Notes under the pieces: model-generated
What the model was told of the DNA's origin: nothing
Seen by the model: only the letters and a program-made list of their open reading frames with translations
Database searches by the model: none
Part shown: in pieces, positions 1 to 9,278 of the stretch
Position numbering within the stretch: position 1 is the first letter of the stretch
Layout: every line of letters begins with the position of its first letter
Program-made: the position numbers and the translations under genes
Assembly: GCA_003153435.1 (NCBI GenBank)
Contig: PLYR01000077.1
Span: forward strand, 62,942 to 97,135
Origin: Bacteroidota bacterium
GTDB taxonomy: Bacteria > Bacteroidota > Bacteroidia > Palsa-965
Reading direction: 5' to 3'
DNA: 34,194 nt

Positions 1-1431
<1,431 letters not shown>

Positions 1432-1439
1432 TTCCTAAT

Positions 1440-2561
1440 CTATTTCAAGGAATTCATAATTCTTAAAAAACGTTTCGCAACTGCTACCGGGCTATAGTGC
1501 TCGGAGACCCAGCTTCTACCCTTTTTCCCAATCTCGAGAATTTCCTGCCGGCTCAAAGCGAGAAGCTTAGTGGCACTCTGTTCAAATTCAAACCTTTTAA
1601 CTCCCCAATAGTGGACTCCTTCCAGAGGCATTTCAGGTAATACCCAGTTCCAGTCTTCGAAATTCATATGAATAGGGCAAGTGTTTGAGTACAAAGCCTC
1701 CCACCATCTCCAACTGTCAAATTGCGAAATCAAATAACAATCAGAAGTATCACGCCTCGTCTTTTCCAGAATGTTTTTTTTCAGTTCATAATAGATTTGC
1801 AACTGTCTGTTTATCCTGTTAGTAGCAAAAGGTTTGATATGGAGGAACCCTCCGAAAGCGTATGTAAGGAGCGATTCGTTTAACAATTCATAATACCGGG
1901 GGTCATGTCTTTTATTCGTCTGAGTCCAGAAAGACAAATCTCTTTTCGAAAATAATTCAAGGGCTTGCTCCGATGTATCCGTAGTATAATTGCAAATTTT
2001 ATATTTATTCTTCATTGGAGGAGTAAATTGTTCCAATGCGAGATCTCGTATGCTCTGATTCACACGGTAATTAATCAGGACTTGATCTTTCACCATAGAG
2101 TCTTGAGTTTTATCAATTTGATTCATTATCCGCTTTGACAAACCAAAGGCCCAGGGTTGAATATTGGGATGATAAGCAGAATATTTTATTTTTTTGTTAA
2201 AGTGGGATCTGAGAATTAAATTGAACCGACTATAAATATTCCTGCTACTATAAGCACTGTACAGCCCATCTTCTACATCAATCAATATGTTTATTAAAGA
2301 ATAATCTACCCGTGTGCTCTCTTCCGGAAAGTGAATGAGGTAGTACTGATTATAGATATGAATGTCAGCCTTGAAGTCATGCGGGGCTTTCTGAATCAGA
2401 TATTTACCAGTGTCCAGGTCAAACCAATACTCGTTTACCCCGTAAAATTCCACGCCTAGCTCCTGAAAACCTTCAGCCAGACAGATGCTTTCATGCTGAT
2501 ATTCTCCCTTGTAATAATTAGGAGGAATAATGAAAAATTTTACACGGGGTAGTTCCTTCAT
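1440..2561 (-). CDS. exostosin-like glycosyltransferase family protein
   Basis: This 373-residue protein has no signal peptide or membrane segment and is probably cytoplasmic. The clearest clue is near residues 280-330: SWRWWEALYSNTCPIHM followed by LPEMPLEGVHYWG. That matches the pattern in exostosin (GT47-like) and CgeB-like glycosyltransferases, where an Arg/Glu pair in an EAL-x2-G/N-C-P motif binds the sugar nucleotide. The C-terminus ends in a WVSEHYSPVAVAKRF helix, as is common in GT-B enzymes. It is the last gene of the minus-strand operon and starts 6 bases after the GT2 stop. The context suggests transfer of a sugar during surface polysaccharide synthesis. Donor and acceptor cannot be read from the sequence. 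It could instead be a non-catalytic relative, because the N-terminal half has no motif I recognise. Confidence 0.6.
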   Translation of the reverse strand: MKELPRVKFFIIPPNYYKGEYQHESICLAEGFQELGVEFYGVNEYWFDLDTGKYLIQKAPHDFKADIHIYNQYYLIHFPEESTRVDYSLINILIDVEDGLYSAYSSRNIYSRFNLILRSHFNKKIKYSAYHPNIQPWAFGLSKRIMNQIDKTQDSMVKDQVLINYRVNQSIRDLALEQFTPPMKNKYKICNYTTDTSEQALELFSKRDLSFWTQTNKRHDPRYYELLNESLLTYAFGGFLHIKPFATNRINRQLQIYYELKKNILEKTRRDTSDCYLISQFDSWRWWEALYSNTCPIHMNFEDWNWVLPEMPLEGVHYWGVKRFEFEQSATKLLALSRQEILEIGKKGRSWVSEHYSPVAVAKRFLRIMNSLK

Positions 2562-2567
2562 CTGAAA

Positions 2568-3617
2568 TCATACTGGTTCGCCCAACGCAGGCGAAAGATG
2601 TTTTTTCTTAATTTTCCACTCATAGGCTCGGTAAAGACGGAAATGGAGCCAGCTTTTACCCCTTACATATTTATTCAAGAAAATGAGATGAGCTTTTTCC
2701 TCTTCTTCCAATTTAATCCCCTCTTCACTAATTTCAGCAAGAAAAATCTTTGCGAATTTAAAATCTGACTTCTTATATATCATACCTGATTTACGAAGGC
2801 AAAACCAGAACAGAAGATGATTCACCACCTCATTTTCAACTTCCAACAGGCAATCTGAAGGAAACTCAATTTCCAATGATTCACGTTTAAGATCAAGTAC
2901 ATGGAGGTATTTTGTCATTCCTTTCAATTTCGCAATTGAGTACAACAAGGCCGAATCTTCTGATGTAAACTTATCAATGGTGGTAATCGTTTTTGAGTGA
3001 GGATGTAATCGGTAATTTGCTATCACTTGATCATTTTCCTCAAAAATCCGTTCTATACCGAAAAGAAAAAGGAACCTCAATAGCCAGTCGACATCCATTA
3101 CATAATGAAGCTTTTCATTTAGCGGTCCCATCTTAACCAGGGCCTCGTGCCCATAAAAGATAGAGGGCTGTTTGATGACCCGCTTTCGAAGGGTATTCTC
3201 AAGAGTTCCCTGCAACAAGGGCTCGTAAAATTCCAGCGTTTCTTTACCCTCAAACTTTCTAAGTCCGCCCGAATAACAAAGTAATCCCGGATGGTCTTTG
3301 AATGCATTCCCAACCCTTTCAAGGCTGCCTGGCGCTAAAGTATCGTCACTGCATAACCAGTTGAAGACTTCCCCTGAACTCTTTGAAAGTCCTTTATTAA
3401 TGGCATGACTTTGCCCTTTATCCGTTTCACTTACCCAGTATTTGAGTTGCTTCTCGTATTTTTTGATTATTTCAACGGAATTATCCTTACTCCCACCATC
3501 AATAATTATCAGTTCAAGATTCCGGTAGCCTTGATTCAATACTGAAAGAATCGTTTCCTCCAAAAATGCTCCTTGATTAAAACTGGGTATTACGATAGTT
3601 ATCTTAGGCAATTCCAT
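2568..3617 (-). CDS. family 2 glycosyltransferase
   Basis: A 349-residue GT-A enzyme. The N-terminus has the classic GT2 start, ITIVIPSFNQGAFLEETI, then LELIIIDGGSKDNS at about residues 35-48. The SDD metal/nucleotide-sugar motif lies in NWLCSDDTLAPGS near residue 90. A later VMDVDWLLRF segment fits the acceptor/catalytic region. GT2 enzymes move a sugar from a nucleotide-sugar to a growing glycan on the cytoplasmic face of the inner membrane. The C-terminal 130 residues are charged and lack membrane helices, so it is not a processive synthase. Its start codon shares one base with the stop of the upstream GT4 gene (TGATG), which indicates translational coupling. The sugar specificity is unknown. 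Confidence 0.9.
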   Translation of the reverse strand: MELPKITIVIPSFNQGAFLEETILSVLNQGYRNLELIIIDGGSKDNSVEIIKKYEKQLKYWVSETDKGQSHAINKGLSKSSGEVFNWLCSDDTLAPGSLERVGNAFKDHPGLLCYSGGLRKFEGKETLEFYEPLLQGTLENTLRKRVIKQPSIFYGHEALVKMGPLNEKLHYVMDVDWLLRFLFLFGIERIFEENDQVIANYRLHPHSKTITTIDKFTSEDSALLYSIAKLKGMTKYLHVLDLKRESLEIEFPSDCLLEVENEVVNHLLFWFCLRKSGMIYKKSDFKFAKIFLAEISEEGIKLEEEEKAHLIFLNKYVRGKSWLHFRLYRAYEWKIKKKHLSPALGEPV

Positions 3618-4777
3618 CAGTTACAGGGAGTAGTATTAAGTATATCCAAAAAATCAGTCGCGAATTTTCTGATGTTAAGTTGATAATCACTCTTTTTCTT
3701 CTCTATCGGAATATTCCAGATTTCAACCATTCTTTGGGCAAGCTCTGTTTCCTTGTGAGGGTCGAAGAAAGAAACATTTTCAACCATTTGCTCCCGGTGA
3801 ACCGGTATATCCGAAAGGATCACATATTGATTCATGGCTTTGGCATCTTCTACCACCGTACTCCAACCTTCGAATAGAGAGGGTTGAATGACAGCTAAGG
3901 AGCCTTCCATAAGCTTAAGTTGCTCCTTTCTGTCAATGAAACCTAGAAACCGAATATTTGATTCAATACTTAACTCCGAAGCCATAGCCTTAAGCTGGGC
4001 AAAATATTCAGGATTCCGGGGATCATTCTCTTTTCCAGTAAAAACGACAAGCATGTTCATTCCTTTTCTCTTCAGCTCCCCTAAAGCTTTTAGGACAAGG
4101 ACTTGATTTTTATGAATCCAGAATTGATTCGGACAGAAAAAGTAAGAACCATCAATTCCAAACTTGGCATTTAACGTCTTTTTATCGAGGGATTGATAAT
4201 CAGGATGAGAAACCGCAAAACGCATCACATAGGTCTTTCTGTCTTTTTGATTTATCGGATAAAATTTATAGAAATCGTTCCGGGAATCATCACTGCTGAA
4301 TACAACCGGATAAGAGCTTTCCGCAATTTGCAGATTGTTCTGAATTCGAGCATCCTTTTCAGAGCTACTGAAAAATTGGGGGTAATAATTTACCTGAAAA
4401 TCTGGTATCCAATATAACCGCTTCGTGATGGAACTTATCGAGTAGGAATTGTAGAAAGGGAATACAAAATCAAACTGATCATCTTTGTATTTCTTGTTGA
4501 TCCAATTTTTCCCTGTGAGGGTCCTGGAAAATTTATTAATGATTCTATCTGTAAATGAATAATGCACAACCTCCTGCAACTGTTCCAGATAAGGGTATCC
4601 GGTTCCCTTCATCATCCCAAACTCTTCGGGTGTATTGGTGAGAATAATTAATACAGGTTGTTGATCATCTGGCAATGTACAAAGGGCAGATACCAGATTC
4701 AGCATATAGTAAGTACCCCCAATCCATTGGGGATTATTCCCAAATAATAGTCCTACCCTCCGCCGTTTTGTAACCAC
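3617..4777 (-). CDS. family 4 (GT-B) glycosyltransferase
   Basis: A 386-residue GT-B fold enzyme. The N-terminal Rossmann half opens with RRVGLLFGNNPQWIGGTYYM, the glycine-rich acceptor side of GT4 enzymes. The C-terminal donor half contains FFCPNQFWIHKNQ at about residue 213, then VVFTGKENDPRNP, IRFLGFIDRKEQL and SLFEGWSTVVEDAKAM. The last carries the EX7E motif that binds the nucleotide sugar. There is no signal peptide, so the enzyme is cytoplasmic or peripheral to the membrane. It overlaps the upstream epimerase gene by 25 bases and the downstream GT2 gene by 1 base, so the three are surely co-transcribed. It probably adds one sugar of a surface polysaccharide repeat unit. Which sugar cannot be told. 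Confidence 0.9.
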   Translation of the reverse strand: MVTKRRRVGLLFGNNPQWIGGTYYMLNLVSALCTLPDDQQPVLIILTNTPEEFGMMKGTGYPYLEQLQEVVHYSFTDRIINKFSRTLTGKNWINKKYKDDQFDFVFPFYNSYSISSITKRLYWIPDFQVNYYPQFFSSSEKDARIQNNLQIAESSYPVVFSSDDSRNDFYKFYPINQKDRKTYVMRFAVSHPDYQSLDKKTLNAKFGIDGSYFFCPNQFWIHKNQVLVLKALGELKRKGMNMLVVFTGKENDPRNPEYFAQLKAMASELSIESNIRFLGFIDRKEQLKLMEGSLAVIQPSLFEGWSTVVEDAKAMNQYVILSDIPVHREQMVENVSFFDPHKETELAQRMVEIWNIPIEKKKSDYQLNIRKFATDFLDILNTTPCN

Positions 4778-5655
4778 GATGTGTATTTTTTAATTCCTTC
4801 TTCAATCTTTACATTTGTTTGAAAACCGAATGATTTCAGGATCTCTATATTCGCTCTCCAGTGAATCGGATCCCCTTCTTTTGTCAATCCGTTAAAACTG
4901 ATTTTCTTATCAGGTGCAATCTGAGTCATAAATATCTGTGCAACCTCAGCTATGGTTTGTTCCACTCCTGAAGCTACGTTAATGCTTTCACCTCGGAAAT
5001 CTGCTTTCAAAAATATCGTTTCAATGGCATTACAGAGATCGGTGATGAAAATAAAGTCTCGGCTTTCCTTCCCCGTTCCAAATAAGACTACTTCTCCCGG
5101 AGCCAGTGATTTCTTGTATAGATCCCAAAATATTTGTTTTTTCAATCCCGGTCCGTAGGCGGAAAATATCCGGAGACTGGAAGTACTCAATCCATGCTGT
5201 TGATGATAAGACCTCAATAGTACTTCACTCTTCAATTTATTTTCTCCATAAGGAGAAAGAGGATTTAAAGTCGCGTTTTCAGAAACTGGGAGTTCCAAAG
5301 GGTTTCCATAAACAGCGGCACTAGAAAAATTAAGGAACCGGCAGGAGGGGCAACACAGAGCGATGGCCTCTAACATTCTTTCTACATTCTTTACATTCAG
5401 CTGAAAATCCAATGAGGGTTGAGCTAATGAAAACCCAACATTGGCAGAGCCAGAAGCATTTATGCAGGCATTAAATTTTGCAGACTTAAAAACACCTGTA
5501 TAATCAGGATTGATTGGGTCAAGCCGAATATAGGGTAGTTTAACTGAACAAGAAGGGTGAATGTCGGCACATGTAACTTCATACCCTGAGGCTGCGAAAT
5601 AAAGTGCACAATGCTTTCCGATAAATCCTTCTGACCCGAGAATGAGAATTTTCAT
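4753..5655 (-). CDS. NAD-dependent sugar epimerase/dehydratase (extended SDR)
   Basis: A 300-residue extended short-chain dehydrogenase/reductase. The N-terminal dinucleotide site is MKILILGSEGFIGKHCAL (GxxGxxG). The catalytic region has NFSSAAVYGNP followed by SPYGENKLKSE, giving the Tyr-x3-Lys pair. A later DFIFITDLCNAIETI segment is typical of GalE/RmlB-type enzymes acting on nucleotide sugars. It is the first gene of the four-gene polysaccharide operon and probably supplies an NDP-sugar for the GT4 and GT2 enzymes that follow. Whether it epimerises, dehydrates or reduces is not settled by the motifs. I found no good TAnnTTTG promoter on the minus strand in the 246 bases upstream. An imperfect hairpin lies 7 bases before the start codon. 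Confidence 0.88.
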   Translation of the reverse strand: MKILILGSEGFIGKHCALYFAASGYEVTCADIHPSCSVKLPYIRLDPINPDYTGVFKSAKFNACINASGSANVGFSLAQPSLDFQLNVKNVERMLEAIALCCPSCRFLNFSSAAVYGNPLELPVSENATLNPLSPYGENKLKSEVLLRSYHQQHGLSTSSLRIFSAYGPGLKKQIFWDLYKKSLAPGEVVLFGTGKESRDFIFITDLCNAIETIFLKADFRGESINVASGVEQTIAEVAQIFMTQIAPDKKISFNGLTKEGDPIHWRANIEILKSFGFQTNVKIEEGIKKYTSWLQNGGG

Positions 5656-5901
5656 GTCAGAAGGAAAAAGTTCCAGAGGACTTTTCCTGCCGGAGAGGAA
5701 CAGTTAACACGTGCCATTTATATATATATAAGTTCAATAACTTCAAAGCTTCGCCTCCTCAGTCACAAATGAGGGCTTTCTTTTATTGTCCAGCCAACCT
5801 CATGATAATGCTATTAATATCCTTATAGAGAGGTGGCTTCTGTTATCCTCTATGGAGTTCGATCAGTTTCCCCGCCAAGTTAGAAAGCCTAATTTCATTT
5901 T
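5656..5901. other. intergenic region between wzc-like gene and epimerase operon
   Basis: This stretch separates the end of the kinase gene from the start of the epimerase operon; both read leftward. I see no coding frame. It holds an imperfect hairpin at 5662-5688 (AGGAAAAAGT pairing with ACTTTTCCT with one bulged A), a short TA run at about 5719-5730, and a weak CCTCA/TGAGG inverted repeat near 5757-5774. None is a convincing terminator for the kinase gene, and no clear Bacteroidota -7 element is visible for the epimerase operon, so read-through from the kinase gene is possible. Confidence 0.5.
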
Positions 5902-8328
5902 TTACGAGTCTTTCTTTCCGTCCTTTTTACCATAGCTGCCATATCCTCCGTAGCTCCCATAACCTCCATAGCTTCCGTAACCACCATAACTTCCATAATT
6001 TCCATAACCGTATCCAGAACCATACGAGTAACGATTGTAATAGTATCTGGATTTTCTTCTTTGAACTCCATTGAGAATAAACCCGAAGTGACCTAATTTA
6101 TTCAAGGCAACAATCTCATGGGCATTGGCAATGGATTCCTTAAAGGGGAATTTAGTATTAATTACAAATAAAGTCACGTCGGCCGATTTCATTAAGATCA
6201 ATGCATCGGTAATTAATCCGACCGGGGGAGTATCAATGATCAAATACTCATAATGAGCCTTGCCATAAGCAATAATTGAATCCAGTTCTTTTGTTAATAT
6301 AATTTCAGAAGGATTCGGAGGAAGAGGGCCCGACAAGATTGCATCCAGGTTCTCAATGGTGGAGTGTTTGATACATTCTTCAATTGAACTCTTACCAATA
6401 ACAATTGTGCTGACCCCAATGTCTGCTTCAATGTTAAGCCCTCTTTGAACCCTCGGTTTATGAAGGTCCAACTCAAGCACCAGCACCTTCTTTCCAGCCT
6501 TTGCAAGAATTCCGGCGAGGTTAAGCGAACAAAATGTTTTCCCTTCTCCAGGGTTATTGGAAGTAACCAAGATTGTCCTACATCCCTCTTTATTAGACAT
6601 GTATTGCAGGTTTGTACGGATAGTCCTGAATGACTCTGCAACTGGAGATTTAGGCTCCGATTCGGCAGCAATTATCAATTCTTTTATAGTCGGGACAAAA
6701 ATCACCTCCCCAATAACCGGGAGATGCGTTTTAAGTTTGAGCTCATCCACACTTTCTATTCTGGAAAAGAATGTGTGCCTGACCAGAATAATAATGATAC
6801 TTAATCCGAGGCCAAAAAATATAAAACTTGTGATTACTTTTTTTCGGTCTGGCTTGACTATTCCAATAGAACGTGCCAATTCGATAACTTTTGACTCCGG
6901 TACGATCGACGCCCGTGCAATAACAGTATTCGATCTCTTTTGAAGGAGGAAAAGATACATTGTTTCATTGATATTCAATCTACGTTGAATATTAAGAAGG
7001 CCCCTCTGTTTCACAGGTAACCCTTTAATATCTCCAATATAGTTTTGGATCTCAATTTCAAAACCAGCTATTTTTTGTTTCAGGGCAACTCTTAAATTTC
7101 CAATGTACACTAACAGGTTTTTCCTGAGCTCATCAATCCGTTTATCTAATTCCTTTATGATCGGACTCCCTTCCTTTGCTGTAGAAAGTGCAGCATTTCT
7201 AGAGATTTGGAGCGTGTATAATTCATTCACAGCTTTTTGCAAAAAACCATCATCTTTAACAATGTAAACTGATGGAGGCAAAAACTCCGGATCCTTATCA
7301 GAAATGATATAATTCTCCAGATCGTCCAGAACAGAAATTTCCAGACCTACATTTACTTTTTGTTCATCAAACTTTCCTAGTTTATTGAAATACTCATTCC
7401 CCTCCTTATCAAGATCCAAGATAGAATGTTTTTCCTTATACCCTTGCATTGTATCTTCCATACTATTTAACTGACCTGTCACCTCGTTCATCTGGCGGTC
7501 AATGTACCTCATCGTGTTTGAATTAATCTCATAGCGAGACTTCATTGTATTTTCAATATATACTTTGGATAGCGTGTCAAGGAACACAACGGCCCGTTCC
7601 GGAATCACATCTTGCAATGTTACTTCCAATATATTCGTATAATCAGGATTTTTAACTTCCATATTATTCTGGAATGTATATACTCTCGAAGCTGGATTGT
7701 GGATCTGAACCAGGTAGTTCATTTGCTTTAATCCGGAAATAGAAGAACCCCGGAAATTACCTGATTTATTAATGACAAAGCGAAAATCTGCCTCGGTAAA
7801 TTCTTTATCAAAATATCCAATTCTGCTCTCTTCTTTCCCATACTTCAGGTAATTTATCCGGAAGGAGTTTTCATCCAGGATTTTAAATTTCATTTCCTGT
7901 TCAAACAAGGCTGGATTAATATTAAGAACTTTCACCCTGAAAGGCATCCCTGAAAAGACCTCCACGGTTTTTATCCGTCCGACAAGGAAATAGGATACGT
8001 TTAAATCAAGCCGGTCAAGAGCTGCCTTCACCAAGTCATAAGATCGGATGACTCTCGTTTCATTCGCATTATCAACATATGTCTGCGCGCCTCCATATGC
8101 CCCAAAACTTTCATTGATAATACTGGATGGGTTTACATCATTTTGAGATTTGATAAGAATTTGAGTCCTTGCAGCAAAGATATCAGTCAATTTATAGGCA
8201 TAGATATAACCAGCCCCGAAGAAAACAGCCATGGAAATAATAGGGATATACCAGTTTTTGGCGATGAGTCGCCAAATTCCTCGAATATCACTTAGGTTTA
8301 TTATTCCTGTGTTTTTTGAAGTGGCCAA
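5902..8328 (-). CDS. Wzc-like polysaccharide co-polymerase / BY-family tyrosine kinase
   Basis: This 808-residue inner-membrane protein combines a chain-length determinant with a bacterial tyrosine kinase, controlling polymerisation and export of surface polysaccharide. A first membrane helix lies at about residues 22-43, followed by a long periplasmic region with a coiled-coil/GNVR-type part, and a second helix at about 496-514. The cytoplasmic kinase domain has Walker A NNPGEGKTF (Lys597), Walker A' LELDLHKPR (about 616-624) and Walker B LIIDTPPVG (Asp699). The C-terminal 50 residues are the autophosphorylation tail, with 15 tyrosines in Gly/Ser/Tyr repeats. The gene lies between the glycosyltransferase operon and the divergent exosortase cassette. 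No Wza-type exporter, flippase or polymerase gene is in the window, so the rest of the pathway is elsewhere. Confidence 0.95.
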   Translation of the reverse strand: MATSKNTGIINLSDIRGIWRLIAKNWYIPIISMAVFFGAGYIYAYKLTDIFAARTQILIKSQNDVNPSSIINESFGAYGGAQTYVDNANETRVIRSYDLVKAALDRLDLNVSYFLVGRIKTVEVFSGMPFRVKVLNINPALFEQEMKFKILDENSFRINYLKYGKEESRIGYFDKEFTEADFRFVINKSGNFRGSSISGLKQMNYLVQIHNPASRVYTFQNNMEVKNPDYTNILEVTLQDVIPERAVVFLDTLSKVYIENTMKSRYEINSNTMRYIDRQMNEVTGQLNSMEDTMQGYKEKHSILDLDKEGNEYFNKLGKFDEQKVNVGLEISVLDDLENYIISDKDPEFLPPSVYIVKDDGFLQKAVNELYTLQISRNAALSTAKEGSPIIKELDKRIDELRKNLLVYIGNLRVALKQKIAGFEIEIQNYIGDIKGLPVKQRGLLNIQRRLNINETMYLFLLQKRSNTVIARASIVPESKVIELARSIGIVKPDRKKVITSFIFFGLGLSIIIILVRHTFFSRIESVDELKLKTHLPVIGEVIFVPTIKELIIAAESEPKSPVAESFRTIRTNLQYMSNKEGCRTILVTSNNPGEGKTFCSLNLAGILAKAGKKVLVLELDLHKPRVQRGLNIEADIGVSTIVIGKSSIEECIKHSTIENLDAILSGPLPPNPSEIILTKELDSIIAYGKAHYEYLIIDTPPVGLITDALILMKSADVTLFVINTKFPFKESIANAHEIVALNKLGHFGFILNGVQRRKSRYYYNRYSYGSGYGYGNYGSYGGYGSYGGYGSYGGYGSYGKKDGKKDS
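5929..6045 (-). repeat. Tyr/Gly repeat tail of the Wzc-like kinase
   Basis: The last residues of the kinase read as a tandem repeat of the unit GSYGGY (three full copies and a partial one), preceded by a looser YSYGSGYGYGNYG stretch and a YYY cluster. The unit is 18 bases, but the copies use different glycine and serine codons. The repeat is therefore conserved in protein rather than being a fresh DNA duplication. Tyrosine clusters at this position are the autophosphorylation sites of the kinase family; the regular glycine-rich form is unusual. Confidence 0.9.
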
Positions 8329-8358
8329 AATAAAGAGGTTTTAATTAAGAAAATCGAG

Positions 8359-8386
8359 CAAATTTATAAATTCATTCATTACCAAG
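8359..8386 (-). promoter_or_regulatory. candidate promoter of the Wzc-like gene
   Basis: On the minus strand the -7 element reads TAAATTTG (plus-strand 8359-8366), an exact match to the Bacteroidota TAnnTTTG consensus. A CTTG -33-like element lies 16 bases upstream at 8383-8386, shorter than the usual 19-base spacing. A transcript would start about 25 bases before the kinase ATG. Confidence 0.45.
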
Positions 8387-8463
8387 TCTAGATCATCAAT
8401 CTTTTAAGTAAAATACCGTCGGTTGACCAAATTTGTATTATTCAGCCAAAAATTAAAATTGTT

Positions 8464-8494
8464 TTTGGATTCATTTTATTAATACTTATCTTTG
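8464..8494 (+). promoter_or_regulatory. Bacteroidota-type promoter of the exosortase cassette
   Basis: TTTG at 8464-8467 is followed after exactly 19 bases by TATCTTTG at 8487-8494. This matches the Bacteroidota sigma-factor consensus (TTTG, N19, TAnnTTTG) in both elements and in spacing. The predicted transcript begins near 8500, about a dozen bases before the ATG at 8512, so the leader is very short. It is divergent from the kinase promoter in the same 183-base gap. Confidence 0.75.
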
Positions 8495-8511
8495 CTGTAA
8501 GAAATAACGGA

Positions 8512-8730
8512 ATGAAATACCTACAAAAAATCTACATTCTTATTTTCCTGCTTTTACTGTCACCAATTGATGTCATACTGGCTGCTGGCCCCCCTCCACC
8601 CCCACCAAATCCTGGGTGCTGGCCTCCTCCCTGTGCCCCTATTGACGGAGGTGTTTGTTTCCTGATCCTTGCTGGTCTTCTGCTGGGTGCATTTAAAATT
8701 TACACTTCTTTCAAGCGCAAAACAGTTTAA
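8512..8730 (+). CDS. 72-residue Pro-rich exosortase substrate with PID-type C-terminal sorting signal
   Basis: A tiny secreted protein, probably the dedicated substrate of the exosortase that follows 5 bases later. Residues 1-25 are a signal peptide (two Lys, an ILIFLLLL core, LAAG cleavage region). Residues 27-41 are proline-rich (six Pro, then PNPGCWPPPC). Residues 43-72 form a tripartite sorting tail: the motif PIDGG, a hydrophobic helix CFLILAGLLLGAF, and a basic end with KRK. This matches from memory the small Bacteroidota proteins called PID-CTERM. If both signals are removed, a mature piece of only about 20 residues remains, with Cys36 and Cys41. PID also occurs inside the signal peptide (residues 18-20). 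The start is supported by the promoter at 8464-8494; no Shine-Dalgarno is evident. Confidence 0.8.
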   Translation: MKYLQKIYILIFLLLLSPIDVILAAGPPPPPPNPGCWPPPCAPIDGGVCFLILAGLLLGAFKIYTSFKRKTV

Positions 8731-8735
8731 ATCTC

Positions 8736-9278
8736 GTGGGGATATCTGGCTTTCTGAAAAACCCACTCTTCAGGTTCCTTCTTTTATTTATTTTCCTCTA
8801 TTCTTCATGGTACGTTTTGTACGAATTGATTATTAATCCGAATGGAAAGCTTGATTCTTTCGTGATCAATGCCACTGTAGGCGTAACCGATCTTCTGCTG
8901 AAATTATTAGGATTTGTTACATTTACTACCCATTCAGAAACCATACGTACCATCGGTATTGATGGGACTCACGGTCTATGGATTGGGGATCCCTGTGACG
9001 GGATTACCCTGTTTGCACTCTTCACAGCCTTTATTGTCTCATTTCCGGGACCATGGAAGAAAAAGTGCTGGTTCATTCCGTTAGGGATTATTGGCATTTT
9101 CCTTATTAACGTTTTGAGAATCACCTGTTTATGCATAATTGTTAAATTCAAACCTTCCCTTCTTTCACTGAATCATGACTATATTTTCAAAATAATCGTC
9201 TATTCTTTCATTTTTGGATTATGGATCCTATGGGTAAATAGCTTTTCTTCAAACAATGCGTTAAAGTCGAAGAAATGA
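8736..9278 (+). CDS. exosortase family transpeptidase (XrtX-like)
   Basis: A 180-residue polytopic inner-membrane protein of the exosortase/archaeosortase family, which cleaves C-terminal sorting signals on the periplasmic side and joins the target to an acceptor. The three catalytic positions are visible: Cys87 in GDPCDGITLF, Arg128 in INVLRITCL and His147 in LNHDYIFK. Hydrophobic segments lie at about residues 10-30, 88-103, 113-136 and 150-168. The start is GTG, 5 bases after the substrate gene; no in-frame ATG precedes the first helix. The size and partner gene fit the Bacteroidota type I recall as XrtX better than the larger EpsH/XrtA enzymes, but the subtype is from memory. It lies beside a Wzc-like kinase, consistent with the known link between exosortases and exopolysaccharide. 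Confidence 0.85.
   Translation: MGISGFLKNPLFRFLLLFIFLYSSWYVLYELIINPNGKLDSFVINATVGVTDLLLKLLGFVTFTTHSETIRTIGIDGTHGLWIGDPCDGITLFALFTAFIVSFPGPWKKKCWFIPLGIIGIFLINVLRITCLCIIVKFKPSLLSLNHDYIFKIIVYSFIFGLWILWVNSFSSNNALKSKK

Noticed and set aside
5719-5730. TA dinucleotide run as a functional repeat
   Set aside because: It is about six units long in an AT-rich gap, with no further structure around it.
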